Shown: positions 8,333-17,597 of the stretch, piece after piece
Position numbering within the stretch: position 1 is the first letter of the stretch
Layout of the letters: every line of letters begins with the position of its first letter
Assembly: GCF_002723995.1 (NCBI RefSeq)
Contig: NZ_BEWP01000001.1
Location: forward strand, 186,001-250,000
Direction: 5' to 3'
From: Gluconobacter kondonii
Lineage (GTDB): Bacteria; Pseudomonadota; Alphaproteobacteria; Acetobacterales; Acetobacteraceae
DNA: 64,000 bases
Program-made: the position numbers and the translations under genes
Notes under the pieces: model-generated
Told to the model about the DNA's origin: nothing
The model's database searches: none
What the model saw: the letters and a program-made list of their open reading frames with translations, nothing else

Positions 8333-9724
8333 TCAGGAATTGTTATGAATTCGTGACAATGTTTCCAGAATTGCCCGAAGACCAAGTACTTCTCCGCCCT
8401 CAGGACGGCCAGGGCGTCCTCTGTCATTCCATGCATAAGTGTCGATATGTGCCCATATTTGGCCATCTGGAACGAATTTCTGGAGATAAAGCGCCGCAGT
8501 AATCGCCCCGGCCATGGGTTTTGACGTCACGTTTCCGAAGTCGGCGACTTTACTATCGAGCCATGCATCATAACCATGCCAGAGCGGCATTCTCCACATT
8601 ACATCGGCCGTCGCTTTTCCCGATTCGAGAATAAGTGAGGCCAGTTCATCGTCATTACTGAACAGCGCCGGCACATCCGGACCGAGTGCCACACGCGCAG
8701 CACCCGTCAGGGTTGCAGCATCGAGAATGACATCCGGACGGTTTTCAGACGCTTCCGTTATGAGATCACACAACACCAGCCGCCCCTCTGCATCCGTGTT
8801 ACCAATCTCGACCATTTTGCCGCTGCGCGTCTTCAGGACATCCCCCGGTCGCATGGCATGACCGGACACGCTGTTCTCCACGCAACCCAGACGCAGTTCC
8901 AGATCCACATCCAGACCCAGATCGATCGCCGCGCAGGTCACCGCAAGCATCAGAGCTGCCCCGCCCATGTCCTTCTTCATCCGCAGCATCCCTGCGGCTC
9001 CTTTGAGGTCGTAGCCGCCCGTATCGAAGCATACCCCCTTGCCGACCAGCGAAACCTTCGGCGCCCCCTCACGTGCTTTCCAGCGCGCCACGACCACGAC
9101 CGGCTTGCGTTCGGACCCCTCGCCCACTTCCGCCAGACACGGATACGCACTGCGCAGATCGTCACCCTCAACAAGACTGACGCTCGCCCCCCGGTGCACC
9201 AGTGCCTTGCCCGCCATTTCCGAAAGTTCGCGCGGCCCCAGAAGATTTGCCGGCATGTTGATCAGATCCCGCCCGAAGCACACAGCCTTCGACAGCGCCA
9301 CAAGCCGCGTCGCATCGTCGGGAACGACCATCCGCGTCGCGCGCGACTTCACCTCCCCCAGACCGAACCGATACGCCCCCATACAGAACCCGAGCAGCGC
9401 ACTCTCCAGCGCTCCGGCTTCCAGTCCGTGCAGCACGACCGTCCAGTCACCCTCCGGCAACGCCGTACCCAGAACGCCGAAAGCGTCTGGATCCTTCGAC
9501 CGCGCGGAGGCCACACACAGGATTGCTGCCCCGACTCCGGCCTCACCCGGCAGCAGTGTGAACGCGCCGTCTTTCGCCGAAAATCCCTGTGCCTGCAGAA
9601 ACGGAGCATGCTCCCCGAGAAGAGTCGTGATCGCAGCACTCTCCTCACAGGCCACCAGATGAACCAGACGCGCCGAAGGCGCTTCGGCAGAGGTCACGAA
9701 GGGAAGCTGGGGATGCGAATTCAT
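8333..9724 (-). CDS. Leucyl aminopeptidase family (M17) protein
   Basis: A 463-residue cytosolic metallo-aminopeptidase that removes N-terminal residues from peptides. The C-terminal catalytic domain holds the M17 signature NTDAEGRL with its metal ligands, and the upstream metal and lysine site in GVCFDTGGYDLKGA. RPDVILDAATLTGA follows. The N-terminal domain is shorter and poorly conserved, as usual for the family. The frame extends upstream to 9931, but the extension looks non-coding and would overlap the divergent helicase. The ATG at 9724 has GAGGAAG a few bases upstream and is preferred. It is divergent from the helicase gene with a 59-base gap. Confidence 0.92.
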   Translation of the reverse strand: MNSHPQLPFVTSAEAPSARLVHLVACEESAAITTLLGEHAPFLQAQGFSAKDGAFTLLPGEAGVGAAILCVASARSKDPDAFGVLGTALPEGDWTVVLHGLEAGALESALLGFCMGAYRFGLGEVKSRATRMVVPDDATRLVALSKAVCFGRDLINMPANLLGPRELSEMAGKALVHRGASVSLVEGDDLRSAYPCLAEVGEGSERKPVVVVARWKAREGAPKVSLVGKGVCFDTGGYDLKGAAGMLRMKKDMGGAALMLAVTCAAIDLGLDVDLELRLGCVENSVSGHAMRPGDVLKTRSGKMVEIGNTDAEGRLVLCDLITEASENRPDVILDAATLTGAARVALGPDVPALFSNDDELASLILESGKATADVMWRMPLWHGYDAWLDSKVADFGNVTSKPMAGAITAALYLQKFVPDGQIWAHIDTYAWNDRGRPGRPEGGEVLGLRAILETLSRIHNNS

Positions 9725-9783
9725 GTGATTTTCTTCCTCAAAGACCTGCCTCACCCGAGAAAGATCCGCCGGGAGGGCTTCAT

Positions 9784-12381
9784 ATGCTTGCTTTTGCTCC
9801 GCAGGCACCCGACCATTCAGACATGAAGGGTGCATTCCACGGAACCTCGTCCAGCGACCATACCATGCCAGCCAGCATCCGTGCTGCCCTCGGCCCCACC
9901 AATACCGGCAAGACCCATTATGCCCTGACACGCATGATGGCCCATGCGTCTGGCATCATCGGCTTCCCCCTGCGCCTGCTGGCACGGGAGAATTACGAGC
10001 GCCTCGTCAAAATCAAAGGTGAGCGTCACGTCGCCCTCATTACGGGTGAAGAAAAAATCGTGCCGCCCGGCGCGCGATGGTTTTCCTGCACCGTCGAGGC
10101 CATGCCGCTGGACCGCAAAGCCGAATTCATCGCCATCGACGAGATCCAGCTCGCTTCAGATCCGGATCGCGGCCACGTCTTCACGGATCGCCTGCTGCAC
10201 GCACGCGGCACAGTCGAGACGCTGTTCCTTGGCGCCGAGACTATTCGCCCACTGCTTCAGAGACTCGTTCCGGGTATCGAAATCGACATCCGCACCCGTC
10301 TTTCCAGCCTCGCCAGCACCGGACACACCAAGCTCTCCCGTCTGCCTCCACGCTCGGCTATCGTGGCCTTCTCCATGAGCGAAGTGTATGCGCTGGCCGA
10401 AGTCATCCGCAGACGTCGTGGCGGCTGTGCCGTTATCATGGGCCAGCTCAGTCCCCGTACCCGAAACGCTCAGGTCGAGCTGTATCAGAACCGCGACGTG
10501 GATTATCTCGTCGCAACCGACGCCATCGGCATGGGGCTGAACATGGACGTCGATCACGTCGCCCTTGCTCAACTCAGCAAGTTTGACGGCACGGTTCCGC
10601 GCCCTCTCTTCCCGCAGGAAATCGCTCAGATCGCCGGTCGCGCCGGTCGCGGCATGAAAGACGGCACCTTCGGCACCACGGCCGACTGCGCGCCCATGTC
10701 CAGCGCCCTCGTCGAAGCCGTAGAACAGCACCGCTTCGATCCGATCCAGCGTCTCTACTGGCGCAACCACGAGTTGGACTTCACCAACCCGGCCAACCTG
10801 CTCAAAAGCCTGACCCGCCCGCCGCCGTTGCGCGGCCTGACCGCAGGGCGCGTGGCCTCGGACGTCACCACCCTCGAATCCCTGATGCTCGACCCAGATG
10901 TTCGCGACATCGCGAGAGGCAAACGCGCCACAACCCTGCTTTGGGAAGTCTGTCAGATCCCCGATTTCCGCAAACTCGGCGATGACAGCCACACCCGTCT
11001 CTGCGCGCGTCTCTACAGCCATCTGGTTAAAGAGGGGTCCATTCCCGCCAACTGGATGGAAGGCCATATCCGTGGTCTGGCCAAAACCGAAGGCGATATC
11101 GACACCCTCATGCACCGCCTCACCGGTGTGCGCGTGTGTTCCTATGTCGCCGCCCGCACCGAATGGAGCCGCCATTCCGCCATGTGGCAGGAACGCGCCC
11201 GCGAAGTGGAAGACCAGCTCTCCGATGCACTCCACGAACGCCTCACAGCCCGCTTCGTGGACCGTCGCGCCACCACACTTCTACGCCGCCTGGACAGCGA
11301 CGGCGACCGCACGCTGCTGTCCGCCGTCAAACCCGATGGCGATGTTCTGGTGGAAGGGCACAGTATCGGACGCATCCGGGGCTTCACGCTGGAGACGGAC
11401 GTCGCCTCCGGTCCGGAGCGCCAGATGATCCTGCGGGCCGGACGCAAAGCCCTCATCCATGAAATCCCCCGCCGCATCCGTCTCCTGCAGGACGCACCGG
11501 ACACCGCCCTTAAACTGGACGCTACCACCGGACATCTTTTCTGGGACGAAACCCCTCTGGGTCGCCTCACCGCAGGCACAGCTCTGCTGCGCCCGGCCAT
11601 CCAGCTTTTTCCAGCCGAGTTCACTGATACGGTTCAGAAAACCCATGTCGAAACCCGCCTGCTAACATTTGTAGCGAACCACATCAGAACGGATCTGAAA
11701 GCCCTTTATCGCGCCCACGCTCTTGCCGAGCATGAACCGGGACTTCGTGCCATTCTGCACCGTCTCATGGAAGACGGCGGCATCACCGAAACCCTGCCAG
11801 AAGATCAGGCGCTTTCTCCCGCTTTGCGCAGCAAGCTACGGAAGCACGGCGTCGAAGTGGGACGCTTCTCGATCTTCTGCCCGGCCCTGTTCCGAGCGCG
11901 CCCTCTGGATCTTCTGGGACTGCTCCACGCCCTGCATCGCCAGACGCCTCACCGCCCGACAGCGCCCGGTCGCGTCTCCCTTCCATGGCACGAGATCAGC
12001 GGGCAATTCGGCTGGATCCGTGCCGGAGAGACGGGCCTGCGCCTCGACATCGCAGAACGCTGCATCGCAGAACTGCACCAGCTCACACTCCGCCGCGACC
12101 ACACAGCACCGCCCGATCTGGCCTCCAGACTGGGCGTAAAATCCGACAGCCTTCCATCTGTCCTGAAAGGACTGGGCATCGCACATCAACCCGCAGAGAC
12201 TCACTCCTCCACCCATGCCGGTCCACCGCGCCCGCTCATGATCCTGCATGATCGCAAAACCCGAGCCTCCCGCCGCCCTCGAGCCGCGCAACACGAGTCC
12301 GCGTTCAGGCGCCCCTCCTCTCCACGGACTGACAGTCCCTTCGCGGCCCTCGCCATCCTAAGAGAAAAAGTCCGCCCATGA
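9784..12381 (+). CDS. SUV3-like superfamily 2 helicase
   Basis: An 865-residue protein with the SUV3-type helicase core. Walker A is GPTNTGKTHYAL (about residue 37), motif II is DEIQLASDPDRGH, and motif VI is QIAGRAGRG (about 280). The core spans roughly the first 330 residues. The remaining 530 have no motif I can name; the last 50 are very Arg/Pro/Ser-rich and look disordered. Mitochondrial SUV3 unwinds RNA for degradation; bacterial relatives are less studied, so an RNA role is inferred. The ATG at 9784 has GGGAGGG seven bases upstream. A start at 9865, right before the helicase core, is possible. It overlaps the S4 gene by 4 bases (ATGA). Confidence 0.88.
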   Translation: MLAFAPQAPDHSDMKGAFHGTSSSDHTMPASIRAALGPTNTGKTHYALTRMMAHASGIIGFPLRLLARENYERLVKIKGERHVALITGEEKIVPPGARWFSCTVEAMPLDRKAEFIAIDEIQLASDPDRGHVFTDRLLHARGTVETLFLGAETIRPLLQRLVPGIEIDIRTRLSSLASTGHTKLSRLPPRSAIVAFSMSEVYALAEVIRRRRGGCAVIMGQLSPRTRNAQVELYQNRDVDYLVATDAIGMGLNMDVDHVALAQLSKFDGTVPRPLFPQEIAQIAGRAGRGMKDGTFGTTADCAPMSSALVEAVEQHRFDPIQRLYWRNHELDFTNPANLLKSLTRPPPLRGLTAGRVASDVTTLESLMLDPDVRDIARGKRATTLLWEVCQIPDFRKLGDDSHTRLCARLYSHLVKEGSIPANWMEGHIRGLAKTEGDIDTLMHRLTGVRVCSYVAARTEWSRHSAMWQERAREVEDQLSDALHERLTARFVDRRATTLLRRLDSDGDRTLLSAVKPDGDVLVEGHSIGRIRGFTLETDVASGPERQMILRAGRKALIHEIPRRIRLLQDAPDTALKLDATTGHLFWDETPLGRLTAGTALLRPAIQLFPAEFTDTVQKTHVETRLLTFVANHIRTDLKALYRAHALAEHEPGLRAILHRLMEDGGITETLPEDQALSPALRSKLRKHGVEVGRFSIFCPALFRARPLDLLGLLHALHRQTPHRPTAPGRVSLPWHEISGQFGWIRAGETGLRLDIAERCIAELHQLTLRRDHTAPPDLASRLGVKSDSLPSVLKGLGIAHQPAETHSSTHAGPPRPLMILHDRKTRASRRPRAAQHESAFRRPSSPRTDSPFAALAILREKVRP

Positions 12382-12656
12382 GCGAAGCATATCAGCGACT
12401 GGACCAGTGGCTCTATTACGCCCGCATCGCCAAGACACGTCCACTTTGTGCGGCTATCGTCGGGAAAGGTCGTATCCGCATCAACCGGCAGCCTACCAGC
12501 AAGCCCCATGCCAAGCTTCACATTGGCGACATATTGACTTTTCCCGCAGTTTCTGGCGGAGAAGTGCGCGTGTGGCGCGTCTTGGATCTTGGTGAACGCC
12601 GCGGTCCGGCAAAAGAAGCCGCACTTCTTTACGAAGTCATCACAGAAGACGGCTGA
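12378..12656 (+). CDS. S4-domain RNA-binding protein (Hsp15-like)
   Basis: A 92-residue protein that is almost entirely an S4 RNA-binding domain: RLDQWLYYARIAKTR at residues 7-21, then a glycine turn and strand (GKGRIRINRQPTSKPHAKLHIGD). Heat-shock protein 15 members bind 50S subunits carrying stalled nascent chains; that role is known for the family but not shown here. It is translationally coupled to the helicase through an ATGA overlap, which suggests the two RNA-binding proteins act in the same process. The C-terminal basic tail of E. coli Hsp15 is missing. Confidence 0.87.
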   Translation: MSEAYQRLDQWLYYARIAKTRPLCAAIVGKGRIRINRQPTSKPHAKLHIGDILTFPAVSGGEVRVWRVLDLGERRGPAKEAALLYEVITEDG

Positions 12657-12748
12657 GGATGCTTGCGTCTGACGCCAAACCTTCGCATATCATCCCGCTC
12701 GGATGAAACCGGCCGGATGCCGGACCAGCAAGACGATCGGAGACGTCA

Positions 12749-13081
12749 ATGACCTATGTGGTCACAGAAAACTGCATTCGCTGCAAGTTCACGGATTGCG
12801 TGGAAGTCTGCCCCGTAGACTGCTTCTACGCAGGTGAGAACTTCCTTGTCATCAATCCGGACGAATGCATCGACTGCGGCGTATGTGAGCCGGAATGCCC
12901 GGCCGAAGCCATCTTCCCCGACAGCGACAACCGTGCCGCACCGTGGATCGAAGTCAATGCGAAATATTCGGCTCAGTGGCCGAACATGACCCGCAAGATC
13001 GACGCCATGCCAGACGCGGAAGAATGGAAAGACAAGCCGGGCAAAGCCGCCATGCTGTCCGAGGCACCGCATCAGGGCTGA
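12749..13081 (+). CDS. fdxA: Ferredoxin FdxA, 3Fe-4S/4Fe-4S type
   Basis: A 110-residue bacterial seven-iron ferredoxin. The first cysteine group is C-x2-C-x4-C-x3-CP ([14 protein letters not shown]) and the second is [12 protein letters not shown], consistent with one [3Fe-4S] and one [4Fe-4S] centre. The C-terminal extension containing [25 protein letters not shown] is typical of alphaproteobacterial FdxA. It is a soluble low-potential electron carrier whose partner cannot be told from this window. GGAGACGTCA precedes the ATG. It lies 92 bases after the S4 gene and ends before a clear terminator. Confidence 0.96.
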   Translation: MTYVVTENCIRCKFTDCVEVCPVDCFYAGENFLVINPDECIDCGVCEPECPAEAIFPDSDNRAAPWIEVNAKYSAQWPNMTRKIDAMPDAEEWKDKPGKAAMLSEAPHQG

Positions 13082-13110
13082 TTTTTCTCCCATATACCGA
13101 CGTTACCCCA

Positions 13111-13139
13111 CCCGATCTCTTACGAGATCGGGTTTTTTT
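13111..13139 (+). terminator. Rho-independent terminator after fdxA
   Basis: CCCGATCTC and GAGATCGGG form a perfect 9-base stem with a 4-base loop, followed by seven T. It lies 30 bases past the ferredoxin stop codon. Confidence 0.95.
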
Positions 13140-13187
13140 ACGCCTGATACCCTGAAAACCCCACGATTTGAGACAGACACAAGGCAC

Positions 13188-13222
13188 AAAAAAAAGGGCT
13201 GGCAGGATTTCTCCCGCCAGCC
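13188..13222 (-). terminator. Rho-independent terminator of cyoABCD
   Basis: On the minus strand the arms AGGGCTGGC and GCCAGCCCT form the stem and are followed by a long T-run. It lies 26 bases beyond the cyoD stop codon. Confidence 0.93.
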
Positions 13223-13247
13223 CTCCTCACAGATTTCGAAAGAAATC

Positions 13248-13577
13248 TTAGCGGGACATCATGTTGATTGCAGTGTCATGCATGATGAAGAGCGTACCGC
13301 CGATGATGACAATCACCGTTGCCGCAGCAAAGATGAAGCACATCAGGTTCCAGCTCTGCTCTCTGCTGGTGTTCAAGTGGAGAAAGAACACCAGGTGGAC
13401 AACGATCTGCACAATGGCGAGAAACGTCAGTACTGCAATCGTCATTGACGGAGGCAGAACGTGGGCCATGACAGCGGCAAAGGATGCCACCGTCAGGATC
13501 ACGGCCAGAACAAAGCCAATCAGATAAGCAGAATAGGAGCCGTGGCTACCATCGTGGTCTGTGTGTGCCTGAGCCAT
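13248..13577 (-). CDS. cyoD: Cytochrome o ubiquinol oxidase subunit IV
   Basis: A 109-residue small subunit of the bo3-type quinol oxidase. A His/Asp-rich N-terminus (AQAHTDHDGSHGSY) is followed by three hydrophobic helices at about residues 17-40, 44-66 and 77-100, the usual CyoD layout. The first helix region, SAYLIGFVLAVILTVASF, and the middle HLVFFLHLN segment are typical. CyoD has no redox centre and helps CuB binding or assembly in known enzymes. It overlaps cyoC by one base and is the last gene of the operon, followed by a terminator. Confidence 0.95.
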   Translation of the reverse strand: MAQAHTDHDGSHGSYSAYLIGFVLAVILTVASFAAVMAHVLPPSMTIAVLTFLAIVQIVVHLVFFLHLNTSREQSWNLMCFIFAAATVIVIIGGTLFIMHDTAINMMSR

Positions 13578-14197
13578 TACATCACTCCTGCGAGATAGAC
13601 GAACGAGAAGACACAGATCCAGACGATGTCGAGAAAGTGCCAGAACAGGCTGAGGCAGGACAGCTTGTTCATCATACGCTCGGACAGATCCTGCGGACCC
13701 ATCATCTGCACCATCAGAACAGCCATCCAGATCAGGCCGCAGGTGACGTGCAGACCATGCGTTCCAACCAGCGTGAAGAACGCAGAGAGGAATGCAGAGC
13801 GGTCAGGACCATTACCTTCCGCGATCATGGAGCTGAACTCGTTCACCTCCAGACCGACGAAGGACGCGCCCAGCACAAACGTGACGGCGAGCCAGACCAG
13901 AACCATCGTCTTATTCTTCGCCAGCGCATTCAGCGAGGCGAAGCCGTACGTGATGGACGAGAACAGCAGGATAGCCGTCTCGATCCCCACGTTCGTCAGA
14001 TCGAACAGTTCCTTGCCCGACGGGCCACCGGCATACTGGTTCCGGAGGACCGCAAAGACAGCGAAGATCGACCCGAACAGGACGCAGTCCGTCATCAGGT
14101 AAAGCCAGAAGCCGAACACGTTGGGGGTCTCGTGATGATGTTCCCCGCCGTGATCGTCGGCGTGTGCCAGAGGCGACATTGTTGCTTCGTGAGCCAT
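13577..14197 (-). CDS. cyoC: Cytochrome o ubiquinol oxidase subunit III
   Basis: A 206-residue membrane subunit of the haem-copper oxidase, with the expected five hydrophobic helices after a hydrophilic His-rich N-terminus (HADDHGGEHHHETPN). The family segments GFWLYLMTDCVLFGSIFAV and FTLVGTHGLHVTCGLIWM are present. It has no metal centre itself and stabilises subunit I. It lies 18 bases after cyoB and overlaps cyoD by one base. Confidence 0.96.
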   Translation of the reverse strand: MAHEATMSPLAHADDHGGEHHHETPNVFGFWLYLMTDCVLFGSIFAVFAVLRNQYAGGPSGKELFDLTNVGIETAILLFSSITYGFASLNALAKNKTMVLVWLAVTFVLGASFVGLEVNEFSSMIAEGNGPDRSAFLSAFFTLVGTHGLHVTCGLIWMAVLMVQMMGPQDLSERMMNKLSCLSLFWHFLDIVWICVFSFVYLAGVM

Positions 14198-14215
14198 AAG
14201 TCTTATGCCCCCCTC

Positions 14216-16204
14216 TTACTCTGCTGCCTGCGCCGCAGCGATACGACGAGAATAGACTTCCTCGTTGTGCTCGATTTCGCTCACCGGGACATAGTAGTCG
14301 ACGTCGCGGTTTGCGCTGCGCAGGATCATGGTTGCAACGATACCGATCAGGCCGATGGCAGCGAGCCACCAGATGTACCAGACCGAAGCGAAACCGAAGA
14401 TGAAGCTGAACAGACCGATGAAGACACCAGCAGATGTGTTCTTCGGCATGTGGATCGGCGCCAGCGGCTTACCGTGAGCCTTCAGACCCAGCTGCTTCTC
14501 GGTGTGGAACGTGTCGAGACCATGAATGTCAGGAATGACCGCGAAATTATAGGCCGGCGGCGGAGAGGAAATCGACCACTCCAGCGTACGACCATTCCAC
14601 GGATCACCCGTCAGATCGAGGTTCTCGGGCAGGTTACGGTCACGGATGGACACATAAAGCTGCGTCAGCTGGCAGACGATACCGCAGGCGATAACGATTG
14701 CACCGGCTTCAGCAACCAGCATCCACGGATACCAGTCGGGGTTGTCGTAATGGTTCATACGACGCGTCATGCCCTCGAGGCCGAGGATATAGAGCGGAAC
14801 GAAGGCCAGATAGAAACCGACGAACCAGCACCAGAACGCGCGCTTGCCCCAGGCTTCGTTCAGCTTGAAACCGAAAGCCTTCGGGAACCAGAAACCCATG
14901 CCCGCGATGTAACCGAAATACACGCCGCCGATGATGACGTTGTGGAAGTGGGCAATCAGGAACAGGGAGTTGTGCAGGATCCAGTCAGCAGCCGGCATGG
15001 CCAGCATGACACCGGTCATACCACCGATGGAGAAGGTGATCATGAAGCCCAGCGTCCAGTACATCGGAGCCGTGAATTCCACGCGGCCCTTATACATTGT
15101 GAACAACCAGTTATAGATCTTCACACCTGTCGGAACAGCAATGATCATCGTCATGATACCGAAGAAGGTATTGACGTTGGCACCTGCACCCATGGTGAAG
15201 AAGTGATGCACCCACACGACGAAGGAGAGCACCATGATGGAACACGTGGCGTACACCATCGTGTTGTAGCCAAAGAGCGGCTTCTTGGAGAACGTTGCCG
15301 TCACCTCAGAGAAAACACCGAAGGCTGGCAGAACGAGGATGTAAACCTCAGGATGGCCCCAGGTCCAGATCATGCTCACATAGAGCATGACGTTGCCACC
15401 GGCATCATTCGTGAAGAAGTGCATACCGAGGTAACGGTCAAGGCTGAGCAGAGCCAGCGTTACCGTCAGAACCGGGAAGGACGCCATGATCAGCACGGTC
15501 GTGCAAAAGGCAGTCCAAGTGAACACCGGCATTTGCATCCAGCCCATACCAGGCGCACGCATTTTGACGATCGTCGTGAAGAAGTTCACACCTGTTAGCA
15601 GCGTTCCAACACCAGCGATCTGGACGGCCCAGATATAGTAATCAACGCCGACACCCGGGCTGAACTGCATCTCAGACAGAGGCGGGTAAACCAGCCAGCC
15701 GCACTGGGCAAACTCACCGATGAACAGCGAGATGTTGATCAGCAGGGCTCCGACCAGCGTCATGTAGAAGCTGAGCGAGTTCAGGAACGGGAACGCAACG
15801 TCACGCGCACCGATCTGAAGGGGAACCACCAGGTTCATCAGGCCGGTCATGAACGCCATCGCCATGAAGAAAATCATGATGGTGCCGTGCGCCGAGAAGA
15901 CCTGATCGTAGTGATGCGGCGGCAGATAACCAGGGTTACCATTATACGCCAGCGCAAGCTGGGTCCGCATCATGATGGCGTCCGCGAAACCACGGAACAG
16001 CATGACGATCGCCAGGATGATATACATCACTGCAAGACGCTTGTGGTCGACAGTCGTCAGCCACTCACGCCAGAGATAGCCCCATTTGCCGTAATAGGTG
16101 ACAGCACCCAGTACGGCGAGACCGATAACAGCAACACCAAGGAATGTACCGACAAGAATCGGCACATCCAACGGTATGGCTGAAAAGGAGAGTTTTCCGA
16201 GCAT
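14216..16204 (-). CDS. cyoB: Cytochrome o ubiquinol oxidase subunit I
   Basis: A 662-residue catalytic subunit holding low-spin haem b and the high-spin haem o/CuB centre, where ubiquinol oxidation is coupled to O2 reduction and proton pumping. The CuB region [15 protein letters not shown] with the His-Tyr pair is clear. The paired histidines are in [10 protein letters not shown], and the haem ligand segment [13 protein letters not shown] is present. There are about 15 hydrophobic helices. Length matches E. coli CyoB (663). It lies 7 bases after cyoA. In acetic acid bacteria this is a main terminal oxidase fed by periplasmic dehydrogenases through ubiquinol (established for the group). Confidence 0.98.
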   Translation of the reverse strand: MLGKLSFSAIPLDVPILVGTFLGVAVIGLAVLGAVTYYGKWGYLWREWLTTVDHKRLAVMYIILAIVMLFRGFADAIMMRTQLALAYNGNPGYLPPHHYDQVFSAHGTIMIFFMAMAFMTGLMNLVVPLQIGARDVAFPFLNSLSFYMTLVGALLINISLFIGEFAQCGWLVYPPLSEMQFSPGVGVDYYIWAVQIAGVGTLLTGVNFFTTIVKMRAPGMGWMQMPVFTWTAFCTTVLIMASFPVLTVTLALLSLDRYLGMHFFTNDAGGNVMLYVSMIWTWGHPEVYILVLPAFGVFSEVTATFSKKPLFGYNTMVYATCSIMVLSFVVWVHHFFTMGAGANVNTFFGIMTMIIAVPTGVKIYNWLFTMYKGRVEFTAPMYWTLGFMITFSIGGMTGVMLAMPAADWILHNSLFLIAHFHNVIIGGVYFGYIAGMGFWFPKAFGFKLNEAWGKRAFWCWFVGFYLAFVPLYILGLEGMTRRMNHYDNPDWYPWMLVAEAGAIVIACGIVCQLTQLYVSIRDRNLPENLDLTGDPWNGRTLEWSISSPPPAYNFAVIPDIHGLDTFHTEKQLGLKAHGKPLAPIHMPKNTSAGVFIGLFSFIFGFASVWYIWWLAAIGLIGIVATMILRSANRDVDYYVPVSEIEHNEEVYSRRIAAAQAAE

Positions 16205-16211
16205 CTGTCGG

Positions 16212-17132
16212 TTATTCCTTCATGCCAGTGTCGGACGGTGCAGCGTTGAGAACGGACTGCATGTGCATGACCTTGCCCGTCGTCTTGTCCACCACCATGC
16301 CATTGTTATACTTGGCAACGATGCCGTCGAAGAGATCCGGCTGGACATGCGCGAAATACTGTACCGGTGCAGCTTCCTGCGGCGCAGCATATTTCGGGTA
16401 TGTGGTGTCGTCGAGATTTTCGCTTCCGCTCTTCACTTTCTCCACCCAGTCATTGAACTGAGCCGGGTCCATGGCGAGAGTGCGGAACTTCATATCCGAG
16501 AAACCGCGACCGCTGAACTGCGACGCTTCACCAAGGTAATCCCCCGGTGCGCTTGCAATCAGATGCAGCTGCGTCTGCTGACCCGGCATGGCGTAGATCA
16601 TCGAGCCCAGACGGGGGATGAAGAACGACGTCATGACGGAATCAGAGGTGATCTGGAAATCCAGCGGCGTATTCGTGGGAACATCCAGCTGGTTGATCGT
16701 TGCGATCCCCAGGTCCGGATAAATGAACAGCCATTTCCAGTCGAGAGAAACCACCTGAACATTCAGCGGCTTGACATTGTCATCCGTCTGAAGGGGGCGG
16801 TAAGGGTCATAAGCATGCGTACTCCACCAGCTGATACCGCCAAGGAAGGCGATCAGAATGGCGGGGACACCCCAGATGACGTATTCAATTGCGGTCGAAT
16901 GATCCCAGTTCGGGAGGTATTCGGCCTCTTTGTTGGAAGCACGATACTTCCACGCAAAATAAAGCGTCGCGACGCAGGTTGGAACCACAACGAGCATCAT
17001 GATGACGAATTCCGCCACCATGACATCGCGGTTCATTACTGCGACCGGGCCGCGCGGCTGAAGCAGATCAACCGTACAACCCGATAGCATCAGCGCCGGC
17101 AACGCTGGGAGATATCGCCAGAGTTTTTTCAT
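16212..17132 (-). CDS. cyoA: Cytochrome o ubiquinol oxidase subunit II (lipoprotein)
   Basis: About 306 residues. A lipoprotein signal ([19 protein letters not shown]) with the cleavage Cys in LSGC is followed by two transmembrane helices (about residues 40-65 and 85-108) and a periplasmic cupredoxin domain. As in other quinol oxidases, CuA ligands are absent. [14 protein letters not shown] and the [16 protein letters not shown] region are typical. The frame also offers ATGs at 17147 and 17150; I prefer 17132 because it begins right at the signal peptide with AGGA just upstream, but the choice is uncertain. First gene of cyoABCD. No cyoE is in the window, so haem O synthesis is encoded elsewhere. 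Confidence 0.95.
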   Translation of the reverse strand: MKKLWRYLPALPALMLSGCTVDLLQPRGPVAVMNRDVMVAEFVIMMLVVVPTCVATLYFAWKYRASNKEAEYLPNWDHSTAIEYVIWGVPAILIAFLGGISWWSTHAYDPYRPLQTDDNVKPLNVQVVSLDWKWLFIYPDLGIATINQLDVPTNTPLDFQITSDSVMTSFFIPRLGSMIYAMPGQQTQLHLIASAPGDYLGEASQFSGRGFSDMKFRTLAMDPAQFNDWVEKVKSGSENLDDTTYPKYAAPQEAAPVQYFAHVQPDLFDGIVAKYNNGMVVDKTTGKVMHMQSVLNAAPSDTGMKE

Positions 17133-17252
17133 CGGTCCTGCTTTCATCATCCGTTCCGGCTTGCAGTAGTCGCCGGGAAACGGTTTGACACGATAAGGTC
17201 CGCATCAGTGCCGCCGAACGCTGCCATAGTCTGCTACCTTTCTCGTTCGTAT

Positions 17253-17326
17253 CCTGACGTCAGGAACCGGATCAAAGATCCGATCCTGAAGTTCATTCAG
17301 CATGGGACACGGCTGTCCCGGTTCCT
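17253..17326 (-). ncRNA. Candidate structured leader RNA upstream of cyoA
   Basis: CCTGACGTCAGG (17253-17264) is a perfect palindrome. CGGATC-AAA-GATCCG (17268-17282), CTGAA-N5-TTCAG (17286-17300) and GGGACA-CGGC-TGTCCC (17304-17319) are perfect stem-loops. AGGAACCGG at 17262-17270 can also pair with CCGGTTCCT at 17318-17326, enclosing the middle hairpins. As minus-strand RNA this gives a multibranched fold, or two alternative folds, about 120 bases ahead of the cyoA start. It could be a leader element or a set of DNA operators; the sequence alone does not decide. Confidence 0.35.
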
Positions 17327-17445
17327 CAGGTTTTTTCTGCCTGAATCGCCTCAAAGACAAGGCTTATCACGGATTTCGTGAGCCTATCCCCAGCATGGAC
17401 CTCAGGATGAAATGGCTGTTTTTCGCCACATTTGATCTAATTATG

Positions 17446-17466
17446 ACTTTCATTAAATATGAAAGT
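17446..17466. repeat. 8-base inverted repeat in the AT-rich cyo upstream block
   Basis: ACTTTCAT and ATGAAAGT are perfect inverted copies separated by TAAAT. The position, about 310 bases before cyoA, and the AT-rich setting suit an operator for a dimeric regulator. No known site consensus is matched. Confidence 0.4.
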
Positions 17467-17530
17467 TACAGATTTTTAATGCAAACCTCTTTAGAATTCG
17501 CGGAAATAATTCAAGACTTTATTGGTCCAA

Positions 17531-17567
17531 AAAGCAGAAAGGGGCGGCATCAACTGCCACCCCTTTC
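17531..17567 (-). terminator. Terminator downstream of the BI-1 family gene
   Basis: AAAGGGGCGGCA and TGCCACCCCTTT pair with one mismatch around a 5-base loop. On the minus strand the stem is followed by CTGCTTTTT. It lies 31 bases after the stop codon at 17598. Confidence 0.8.
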
Positions 17568-17597
17568 CCGATGTCCAGTATCGTTTGGACAGTACTG

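Larger units (their letters stand above)
17151..17597. promoter_or_regulatory. cyoABCD control region: inverted repeats and an AT-rich block
   Basis: A 447-base stretch without a convincing gene, between the BI-1 gene and cyoA, both on the minus strand. From cyoA outward it holds four adjacent inverted repeats at 17253-17319, bracketed in part by a longer-range 9-base pairing (17262-17270 with 17318-17326). An AT-rich block at about 17425-17525 follows, unlike the surrounding GC-rich DNA, and contains an 8-base inverted repeat at 17446-17466. Last is the BI-1 terminator. The cyo promoter must be here; I expect it in or near the AT-rich block. A plus-strand frame at 17302-17688 is not convincing. 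Confidence 0.6.

Noticed and set aside
9725-9931. N-terminal extension of the M17 aminopeptidase
   Set aside because: It overlaps the helicase start and contains Trp/Arg/Gly-rich residues unlike the family; the inner ATG has a good ribosome site.
13484-15598. 704-codon open frame on the plus strand, antisense to cyoB/cyoC
   Set aside because: It mirrors the conserved codons of cyoB and cyoC. The predicted protein is polar, His/Arg/Asp-rich and low in order, as expected for an antisense frame in GC-rich DNA.
13587-17150. Possible cyoE or assembly gene inside the oxidase operon
   Set aside because: Only cyoA, B, C and D are present; no frame resembles a haem O synthase.
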